A DNA stretch of 18,582 bases from Clostridia bacterium. Its GTDB lineage: Bacteria; Bacillota; Clostridia; Oscillospirales; CAG-382. Below the pieces are notes generated by a model that had not been told where the DNA came from, did no database searches, and saw only the letters and a list, made by a program, of their open reading frames with translations. Of the stretch, positions 12,727-18,582 are shown piece by piece; the first letter of the stretch is position 1; every line of letters starts with the position of its first letter. The stretch spans positions 1 through 18,582 of the forward strand of contig CAAEPN010000207.1 in NCBI GenBank assembly GCA_900757905.1, written 5' to 3'. Both the position numbers and the translations under genes were made by a program.

Positions 12727-14964
12727 TTATGCGCCAAAGCTTTCGGCGCGCTTGATGTAGGCTTCTTGGTCTTCACGGCTCAAATCGTTCCAAAGAACAT
12801 TCCAGCCGGAAACGCGAACCTGAAGATTTTTGTATTTTTCGGGATGCGCCTGTGCGTCGCGCAGCATTTCGGCGCTGAAGATATTGAATTGAATGGATAT
12901 CCCATCGTGCTTCATGTAGGTGTCAATCAGGCCCTTCATAGCGTCAAGCCCGTCTGCGCCGCTCACGGCGGACGGATGCAGCATGACGTCAAGCACATAG
13001 GCCTCCGAGAACAGCCATGGCCCGGTTGCAAGCGCCGAACGGATCATCGCCGTCACGCCGCCGCGCTCCATGCCGATGACGGGAGCTACATTTTTGGAGC
13101 ATTCTTCGCCCTCTTTCCGACCGTCCGGCGTGGCTTGGGTTACTTTTCCTTGGGTGATAAAGTGAAGCGTGGACGGCACGCCGACCTTGTAAACGCCGCC
13201 GCGGCTGTTCTTCTGCCCCGTGACATATACGCTGAACCACCGGAACAGCGCTGCCGCATATAAATCAGCCTGCTTGTTTGCATTCCCGTATTTGTCGCGT
13301 GCATTTAACGCCAGACGGCGAAGATTCTCGTAGCCTTCCCAGTTGTGCTGAAGCGCGTCTTTAAATTCGGCAAGCGTGGCGGCTTTCTTTTCAAATACCA
13401 ACTCTTTTACGGCTAAAATCGAATCCACTGTTGTGGCAAACGAGCAGAGCATGAGACAGGACGTCGTGTATTTGAAGCCAAACGCATACGCGTCCACGCC
13501 TTTTGCAAGGCTGCTTTCCACTGCCGCCGATAAAAGTACCGACGGGTTGGTTTCGGCAACATGCTTTTCGTAGCGCCGTGCCGCGTCCATGACCGTGTCG
13601 AGAATGTAGGCAAACTGTTTTTGGAACGCCGCGTAGAACTCTTCAAAACTTTCCATTTTTGCCGCGTCGCCGGTCGCAAGTCCCAAACGCTTGCCGGTGA
13701 CGTGGTCGATCCCGTCGTTAAACACGTATTCGATGGCTTTAGCCGCATTGGGAAGCGCCGATATCATGCAGGATTCCTTGCCGCAGATATGCATTTCGTT
13801 GCAGCCGCTGATATCGACATTTTTTGCTTCTTCCTCAGTCACGCCATAGCAGCTCATCAAGGATTTGACAATGCCCGGCTCGCAGCAGAACACGAAGCTC
13901 GTGTGGCCGGCGCGGATCATTTCCAACACTTTATAAATGATCTTCGGATTGGTGTCTGGGTTGATCTTTACCTGGATCTTTGGGTTGTATAGGTCAAGAC
14001 TGTCGTAGACCTCCAAAATATCGAGCGTAAACTCGCTTATGTCGGTCTTGCCGTCATAATCCGTGCCGCAAAGATAAAACGGCTGTCCCCAATAGTTGCC
14101 GACAGCGGAAAACTGAAGCAGAAAATAAGCAAGAAAGCCCTTGATCTCGCCGCGTGTAAACGTGCCGGTTTCGATATCGCGTTTCCAAAACGCATATAAG
14201 CTCCGGTCAAGTCCGTTTCCCAAGGAGCGCGCTTGGTAGCATTCCACATATTCGCTGCAGGCGTGATAGGTGTACATGACCTGCAAGGCCTCGAAGGTGC
14301 TTTGCGGCGCACCGGTGCGAATGCTTCGAAGAGCGGCTGCGATACGCGCGCTCTTTTCGCTCGGATGCGCGTCGGCATAGTCGGCAAGGCGTGAAAGAAA
14401 ATGCAAAATCGCCTCATATTCGGTTTCCATCGCCTGATAAAAGGCTCTCTTTTCCGGCGTAAGGTCGGCACAGCTTTCGTGATACTTCCGAACGCGCTCC
14501 AAAAGTCCCGGAAAGCCGAGCTTTAAAATGTCCACCCAGTACGGCACAGCGTGTTCGGTGTCGAGCCATAGCTCAGCCGTACCCGAAACGTTGTAATCGT
14601 GCATAAGCTCTTTTATGTCCGGCATGGTATCAAAGACCTCATTGTTCCATTTGGAAAGAAAGGTTTTGGTGAGCGGACGCGCCCAGTTGTACAGGCCGAA
14701 AAAATAGTCGTTCGGCGAAACGTCGATACGCGCGTTATCGAGAACAAAGGCAAAGCCTTTGGCCTTGGCAAGCGCGTGCGGCAGAGCACGCGTCTTTTCG
14801 AATAAGGCCTCCAGAGCGTCATGCATTTGCGCGTCGTCAAGGCCGGTGGTGGTGTCGTATTCGTAGCCGTGATAGTTTAATCGGTCAAACGGATCAAAGG
14901 CTTCGTCCGTTCGGTGATATTTGTTTTCGATGTAGTGTCTGTCGTTTTCGTTAATATAGCTCAT
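12727..14964 (-). CDS. glycyl radical enzyme 2, substrate unknown
   Basis: A 745-residue PFL-like glycyl radical enzyme, a distant paralogue of enzyme 1 (shared blocks such as ATPDGR, AMxGL, LRDAQxHPExYxNLQVR). The glycyl motif is LQVRVSGWN with Gly720. The active-site cysteine is in DISGCNEM (Cys388), with Glu390 at the C+2 position as in dehydratases, lyases and decarboxylases. Residues around Cys differ from the common GCVE, so the substrate class is not assigned. The open frame extends to 15051, but ATG 14964 has AAAGGGAG 8 nt upstream and follows the predicted promoter. It is the first gene of the minus-strand operon and has no activase next to it; the one at 7974 is the likely partner. 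Confidence 0.94.
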   Translation of the reverse strand: MSYINENDRHYIENKYHRTDEAFDPFDRLNYHGYEYDTTTGLDDAQMHDALEALFEKTRALPHALAKAKGFAFVLDNARIDVSPNDYFFGLYNWARPLTKTFLSKWNNEVFDTMPDIKELMHDYNVSGTAELWLDTEHAVPYWVDILKLGFPGLLERVRKYHESCADLTPEKRAFYQAMETEYEAILHFLSRLADYADAHPSEKSARIAAALRSIRTGAPQSTFEALQVMYTYHACSEYVECYQARSLGNGLDRSLYAFWKRDIETGTFTRGEIKGFLAYFLLQFSAVGNYWGQPFYLCGTDYDGKTDISEFTLDILEVYDSLDLYNPKIQVKINPDTNPKIIYKVLEMIRAGHTSFVFCCEPGIVKSLMSCYGVTEEEAKNVDISGCNEMHICGKESCMISALPNAAKAIEYVFNDGIDHVTGKRLGLATGDAAKMESFEEFYAAFQKQFAYILDTVMDAARRYEKHVAETNPSVLLSAAVESSLAKGVDAYAFGFKYTTSCLMLCSFATTVDSILAVKELVFEKKAATLAEFKDALQHNWEGYENLRRLALNARDKYGNANKQADLYAAALFRWFSVYVTGQKNSRGGVYKVGVPSTLHFITQGKVTQATPDGRKEGEECSKNVAPVIGMERGGVTAMIRSALATGPWLFSEAYVLDVMLHPSAVSGADGLDAMKGLIDTYMKHDGISIQFNIFSAEMLRDAQAHPEKYKNLQVRVSGWNVLWNDLSREDQEAYIKRAESFGA

Positions 14965-14986
14965 CGGCTTCACTCCCTTTGCAGGC

Positions 14987-15016
14987 ATTGTACCATACAG
15001 AAGAAACGGATGTAAA
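14987..15016 (-). promoter_or_regulatory. promoter of the glycyl-radical operon
   Basis: On the minus strand TTTACA (15011-15016) and TACAAT (14987-14992) are 18 bp apart; TGG before the -10 makes an extended -10. The -10 is about 22 bp upstream of the ATG at 14964. The moderate -35 fits a promoter needing activation by the divergent AraC regulator. Confidence 0.65.
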
Positions 15017-15028
15017 GGCGTAAAAGCG

Positions 15029-15043
15029 AAAAACAGTGTTTTT
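15029..15043. promoter_or_regulatory. palindrome between divergent promoters, candidate AraC-regulator site
   Basis: AAAAACA-G-TGTTTTT is a perfect 7-bp inverted repeat. It is partly embedded in a wider one, CGTAAAA (15019-15025) / TTTTACG (15040-15046). It sits between the -35 of the glycyl-radical operon and the -35 of the AraC gene, where a common operator is expected. Confidence 0.5.
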
Positions 15044-15061
15044 ACGAACACAAAAATATAC

Positions 15062-15090
15062 TTGATTTTTCAAAAAAACCGGTATATAAT
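15062..15090 (+). promoter_or_regulatory. promoter of the AraC regulator
   Basis: TTGATT (15062-15067) and a consensus TATAAT (15085-15090) are separated by 17 bp. The implied transcription start near 15097 supports a translation start at 15124 rather than at the earlier ATGs. Confidence 0.8.
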
Positions 15091-15123
15091 GCAGAATAAG
15101 AAATGAACATGGAGAAATACGAA

Positions 15124-15912
15124 ATGCAGACGCTATCTTTTTTCAACCGGCTTTGCCTTGCCGACATTTGTTTTGTGCATAACTACATTGCCTTTCCCGA
15201 AAACTATCCTATGCACAATACCGGCCGCCGCCACCACGGCTTCTTATATACGCTGCAAGGCACGGAGACCTACCGTTTTGCCGATAAAACCGTTGCCGCC
15301 GTACCGCATTCGGTGCTGTATATCCCGAAAAATGAAGAATATACCATTGCGTTTTCCGACAAAAAAAGCGATGTGTACACCGTCGATTTTGAAATGGCGG
15401 CCGAAACCGAACCGGCGCGTCCGTTTCTTGTGAAATTGCCGGCGTCTAACCCGGTTGCCGGCCTTTTTGCCAAAATGGAGGCCGCCTATGATAAACGTAC
15501 CGACAAGGGAATTCTTGCCTGTAAATCGCTGTTTTATCAGATCTTGGAGCATACGGCGGAAGCGGAAAGGCTGTTTCTGCCGTCCGAAAAGTATGTGAAG
15601 ATCGCGCAAGCTGTCGAACAAATGGAGGAAAATTTTTTAAACGGCGATTTCCGGTTAGAAACGCTGTCAGACAATTGCGGGATCAGTTACCGGTATTTTG
15701 AGCAGCTGTTCCGTCAGAAATACGGCATGTCGCCTAAGGAGTATCTGCTGTCGCTTCGGCTGGAGCATGCTAAAAAGCTGCTTGCCGATTCTGACCTTCG
15801 TATCAAGGATATCGCTCTGCTGCTCGGCTATGGCGATATAACCCATTTCGGAAAGCTCTTTACCGCCAAAACCGGCTATACGCCGCGTGAATACCGCTCC
15901 AAGACGCATTGA
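15124..15912 (+). CDS. AraC-family regulator of the glycyl-radical operon
   Basis: A 262-residue AraC-type protein. The N-terminal part (about 15-85) is a cupin-like sensor region (RRHHGFLYTLQGTETYRF, VLYIPKNEEYTI). The C-terminal ~105 residues hold two helix-turn-helix units, e.g. FRLETLSDNCGISYRYFEQLFRQKYGMSPKEYL and DIALLLGYGDITHFGKLFTAKTGYTPREYR. ATGs in frame also occur at 15103 and 15109, but only 15124 has a proper ribosome site (GGAG at 15111-15114). Being divergent from glycyl radical enzyme 2, it most likely controls that operon in response to its substrate. No clear terminator follows; transcription may continue toward the RHH gene, which has its own promoter. Confidence 0.92.
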   Translation: MQTLSFFNRLCLADICFVHNYIAFPENYPMHNTGRRHHGFLYTLQGTETYRFADKTVAAVPHSVLYIPKNEEYTIAFSDKKSDVYTVDFEMAAETEPARPFLVKLPASNPVAGLFAKMEAAYDKRTDKGILACKSLFYQILEHTAEAERLFLPSEKYVKIAQAVEQMEENFLNGDFRLETLSDNCGISYRYFEQLFRQKYGMSPKEYLLSLRLEHAKKLLADSDLRIKDIALLLGYGDITHFGKLFTAKTGYTPREYRSKTH

Positions 15913-15940
15913 TATGCCGGATGAATGTGAAAATTTGCTG

Positions 15941-15968
15941 AAACTTTATAAAACTTTCAGTGAAAGTT
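15941..15968. promoter_or_regulatory. candidate operator upstream of the RHH-clpB unit
   Basis: AACTTTCA (15952-15959) and TGAAAGTT (15961-15968) form a perfect 17-bp palindrome. A further AAACTTT half-site (15941-15947) lies exactly 10 bp before the equivalent one (15951-15957), one helical turn. The set lies just upstream of the -35 at 15980. Ribbon-helix-helix proteins bind such short repeated half-sites, so autoregulation by the protein at 16063 is a reasonable guess. Confidence 0.55.
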
Positions 15969-15979
15969 ATATAAATCGC

Positions 15980-16008
15980 TTGACAAATTATATATCGCGT
16001 GCTATAAT
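15980..16008 (+). promoter_or_regulatory. consensus sigma-A promoter of the RHH-clpB unit
   Basis: TTGACA (15980-15985) and TATAAT (16003-16008) are perfect hexamers with a 17-bp spacer. No CIRCE (TTAGCACTC-N9-GAGTGCTAA) or CtsR heptanucleotide repeat is seen nearby. Confidence 0.9.
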
Positions 16009-16062
16009 TATCGCGTAAAGAAAAGAAAAGAAAACCGAATTCGCCGAAAGGGTGATATAAAT

Positions 16063-16725
16063 ATGAAAAAAACACTGTATAGCCTAATGCTGTCGGACGA
16101 CGTCATGCGCGAGATCGACTTGCTTGCCCATAAAATGGGAACCAACCGTTCGAGCCTTGTCAACCGCATTTTGGCGGAACACGTCAGCGTGCGCACGCCC
16201 GAACAGCAGGCAAACGACATTTTTTCGGGTATTGAGCAGCTGCTTGCCGCCTCACGCGACCTCGTGCCGCTCTTTGCCCCCAATACAGGGCGCGTTGCCG
16301 TGCGCTCCAGCCTTGCGTACAAATATCATCCGACGCTCAGGTATGACGTCGAGCTTGCCTCCGGCTTTGTCCCCGGCGAGCCGATCGGAACGCTTTCTGT
16401 CAACTTCCGCACACAGTCGCAGGGGTTATTGGAGTTGCTAAACCGCTTTTTCCGCTGCTTGGAGCGCATTGAAACGCATATGCTCCCGATCGACGCAGCC
16501 TATTCGCTCGACGGCGGCCGTTTCGTGCGGACGCTTGCCTATCCGGCCAAGCGCAGCGGCGCACCCGGCGGCGAAATGCTTGACGCGGCGGAAATATCCA
16601 AGGCCATTACCGATTACGTTAGCCTTATCGACCGCATGCTAAAGGCCTGTATCGGCGGCGCGGACGCACGGACACTTTCTGATATGTATGCCGCCGACCT
16701 TGAAAAACGGACTGTTCTTTTATAA
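16063..16725 (+). CDS. ribbon-helix-helix protein with uncharacterised C-terminal domain
   Basis: A 220-residue protein. Residues 1-41 (MKKTLYSLMLSDDV, then a helix, GTNRSSLVNRILAEH) fit a CopG/Arc-type ribbon-helix-helix DNA-binding domain: a short beta strand, helix, turn with NRS, helix. Residues ~45-215 form a mixed alpha/beta region that I do not recognise; it has no membrane segment or catalytic motif. The promoter is consensus, and AAAGGGTGA lies upstream of the ATG. clpB follows 41 nt downstream with no terminator between, so the two are probably co-transcribed. It may be a transcription factor for itself and clpB, with the C-terminal part sensing a signal or forming the oligomer. This function is inferred only from position and fold. 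Confidence 0.7.
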   Translation: MKKTLYSLMLSDDVMREIDLLAHKMGTNRSSLVNRILAEHVSVRTPEQQANDIFSGIEQLLAASRDLVPLFAPNTGRVAVRSSLAYKYHPTLRYDVELASGFVPGEPIGTLSVNFRTQSQGLLELLNRFFRCLERIETHMLPIDAAYSLDGGRFVRTLAYPAKRSGAPGGEMLDAAEISKAITDYVSLIDRMLKACIGGADARTLSDMYAADLEKRTVLL

Positions 16726-16766
16726 AAACGCAAAACCATGAATGATTCCGAAAGGAGTTAAACACT

Positions 16767-18582
16767 ATGAACGCTGAAAAATTTACTCAAAAAACCATCC
16801 AAACCATTAACGACGCACAAAATCTTGCCCGTGAAAAACAGAATCAGACGCTTATGCCGGAACACCTTCTGTATGCGCTTTTGTCGCAGGACGGCGGCCT
16901 TGTCGGAACGCTTGTCTACCGTATCGGGCAGAAAACCGGAAATACCGATGTAGTCGGTTCGATCTTAGGCGAGCTTGACGCAGCCATTAACCGTCTGCCG
17001 AAAGTTACCGGCGCAAATGACGACCTTTATCCGTCCGGCGAAGTCTCCGCAGTGTTGCGCTTTGCCGAAAAAGCCGCAAGCGGCATGAAGGACGAATATA
17101 TCTCGGTCGAACACCTTTTCCTCGGACTTCTGTCGGAGGGCAATTCGACCGTAAAGGATATTTGCGCCAAATACGGCATTACAAAACAGGCCTTTACCGA
17201 TGAGCTTGCCAAGGTGAAAACGTCGCCTGTCACGAGCGATAATCCCGAAGACACCTATGATGTGCTTGCCAAGTACGGTACGGATCTGGTGGAACGCGCA
17301 CGCGAACAAAAGCTCGACCCGGTCATCGGCCGTGATTCCGAGATCCGCAGCGTTATCCGCATTCTTTCGCGTAAAAGCAAAAATAATCCGGTGCTTATCG
17401 GCGAACCGGGCGTCGGCAAAACGGCGATCGCCGAGGGACTTGCTCAAAGAATCGTCCGCGGCGATGTGCCGGACGGATTGAAAGATAAAACCATTTTTTC
17501 ACTCGATATGGGTGCTCTTGTCGCCGGCGCAAAATACCGCGGCGAATTTGAAGAGCGTCTTAAAGCGGTGTTGAACGAGGTCAAAAAAGCCGAGGGCAAG
17601 ATTCTCCTCTTTATCGATGAACTGCATACCATTGTCGGAGCAGGCAAGACTGAGGGCTCTATGGACGCCGGCAACCTGCTAAAACCGATGCTTGCGCGCG
17701 GCGAGCTTCACTGTATCGGTGCGACCACGCTCGACGAATATCGCAAATACATTGAAAAGGACGCGGCTCTGGAACGTCGTTTCCAGCCTGTCATGGTGGA
17801 CGAACCGACGGTGGAGGACACCATTTCTATTTTGCGCGGCTTGAAAGAGCGTTATGAGATATTCCACGGCGTGCGCATTCACGATAACGCGCTTGTTGCG
17901 GCGGCAACCCTTTCGCACCGCTATATCACCGACCGTTTCTTACCGGATAAGGCCATTGACCTTGTGGATGAAGCTTGCGCCATGATCCGTACCGAAATCG
18001 ATTCCATGCCGAGCGAGCTGGATGACCTCAGACGCGATATCATGCAGCTTGAGATTGAGGAAATGTCCTTAAAGAAAGAGGACGATAAGCTCTCGAAAGA
18101 GAGACTTGAAAAACTGACTGCCGAGCTTGCCGAGAAGAAAGAGAATTTCAACGAGATGAAAGCCCGTTGGGACTCCGAAAAGCAGGCGACCGAGAACGTC
18201 AAGAAAATCAAAGCCGATATGGAAAAAATGTCCGGCGATATCGAAAAAGCAAAGCTTCACGGCGAATATGAGACGGCGGCAAAGCTTCAGTATTCCGACT
18301 TGCCGGCTTTGCAAAAAAAACTTGCTGACGCTGAAAAGATCACCGAAGCGCAGAATCAGAATATGCTTGTGCGTTCGACCGTGACCGATGAAGAGATCGC
18401 AGAGGTCGTGGCGCGCTGGACGGGTATTCCGGTGTCAAAGCTTGTGGAGGGCGAACGGGAAAAACTGTTGCATTTGGAGGATATTCTCCACAAACGCGTG
18501 ATCGGACAGAATGAGGCCGTGCGCCTTGTCAGCGAAGCCATTCAGCGTTCGCGCGCCGGCATCTCCGACCCTAACCGCCCGA
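16767..18582 (+). CDS. clpB: ATP-dependent disaggregase ClpB, 5' part (runs off the window)
   Basis: The first 605 residues of a Clp/Hsp100 AAA+ chaperone that, with DnaK/DnaJ/GrpE, threads and rescues aggregated proteins in the cytoplasm. Seen in order: the N-terminal Clp repeat domain (about 4-145; MPEHLLYALL and VEHLFLGLL), AAA-1 with Walker A GEPGVGKT (212-219), Walker B ILLFIDELHT (Asp284, Glu285), GATTLDEYRKY and the arginine-finger region ERRFQPV, then a long coiled-coil middle domain (about 400-525) rich in Glu/Lys, which separates ClpB from ClpA and most ClpC. The start of AAA-2 (RVIGQNEAV, QRSRAGISDPNRP) ends at the window edge. AAAGGAG lies 9 nt upstream of ATG. The frame is intact to the end. 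Confidence 0.95.
   Translation, partial: MNAEKFTQKTIQTINDAQNLAREKQNQTLMPEHLLYALLSQDGGLVGTLVYRIGQKTGNTDVVGSILGELDAAINRLPKVTGANDDLYPSGEVSAVLRFAEKAASGMKDEYISVEHLFLGLLSEGNSTVKDICAKYGITKQAFTDELAKVKTSPVTSDNPEDTYDVLAKYGTDLVERAREQKLDPVIGRDSEIRSVIRILSRKSKNNPVLIGEPGVGKTAIAEGLAQRIVRGDVPDGLKDKTIFSLDMGALVAGAKYRGEFEERLKAVLNEVKKAEGKILLFIDELHTIVGAGKTEGSMDAGNLLKPMLARGELHCIGATTLDEYRKYIEKDAALERRFQPVMVDEPTVEDTISILRGLKERYEIFHGVRIHDNALVAAATLSHRYITDRFLPDKAIDLVDEACAMIRTEIDSMPSELDDLRRDIMQLEIEEMSLKKEDDKLSKERLEKLTAELAEKKENFNEMKARWDSEKQATENVKKIKADMEKMSGDIEKAKLHGEYETAAKLQYSDLPALQKKLADAEKITEAQNQNMLVRSTVTDEEIAEVVARWTGIPVSKLVEGEREKLLHLEDILHKRVIGQNEAVRLVSEAIQRSRAGISDPNRP

Noticed and set aside
15913..16062. Possible CIRCE or CtsR element before the RHH-clpB unit
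   Set aside because: Neither the GAGTGCTAA-type inverted repeat nor tandem GGTCAAA heptamers are present; only the AAACTTT palindrome is seen.

Overview
The window looks like a chromosomal segment of an anaerobic, probably gut-associated member of the Bacillota (Clostridia). This is an inference. It rests on the strictly anaerobic glycyl-radical chemistry, the many near-perfect TTGACA-17-TATAAT promoters, strong AGGAGG-type ribosome sites, short intergenic gaps, and genes typical of fermentative Clostridia (a GH27 galactosidase, an HPr-kinase-like protein, ClpB). No rRNA, tRNA, CRISPR array, insertion sequence or phage gene was seen. The window starts in intergenic DNA and ends inside clpB.

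Layout. (1) 1-163: structured intergenic DNA with several hairpins and a terminator. (2) 164-2469: an AraC-family regulator divergent from a GH27 alpha-galactosidase, followed by a small zinc-ribbon protein and a terminator. (3) 2472-3836: a compact two-gene unit, an HPr-kinase/PEPCK-like kinase and a soluble S24/S26-type serine peptidase, with its own consensus promoter and terminator. (4) 3905-7187: a LysR regulator divergent from a CPA2 cation:proton antiporter and an MgtC/SapB-like membrane protein, closed by a bidirectional terminator. (5) 7214-7481: a tandem, imperfect 102-bp repeat whose second copy covers the 3' end of dut. (6) 7458-14964: a minus-strand array. From upstream to downstream it is glycyl radical enzyme 2, SGNH hydrolase, EamA-type transporter, glycyl radical enzyme 1, one radical-SAM activase, then dUTPase, which has its own promoter. 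(7) 15124-15912: an AraC regulator divergent from that array. (8) 15941-18582: a ribbon-helix-helix protein of unknown C-terminal function, with a likely operator, directly upstream of clpB (partial).

The most interesting system is region 6-7. Two distant paralogous glycyl radical enzymes share one activase and are tightly coupled (overlaps of 14 and 4 nt, gaps of 16 and 12 nt) to an SGNH esterase-like hydrolase and a drug/metabolite-type permease, with a divergent AraC regulator. Such a set would fit anaerobic use of a small, perhaps acylated, metabolite. The substrate cannot be read from the sequence. One enzyme keeps the Cys-x-Glu active-site signature (C388/E390); the other has Cys-Asn-Asn (C385/N387), so the two probably do different chemistry. 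The HPr-kinase-like/S26 pair and the RHH-clpB pair are secondary points of interest.
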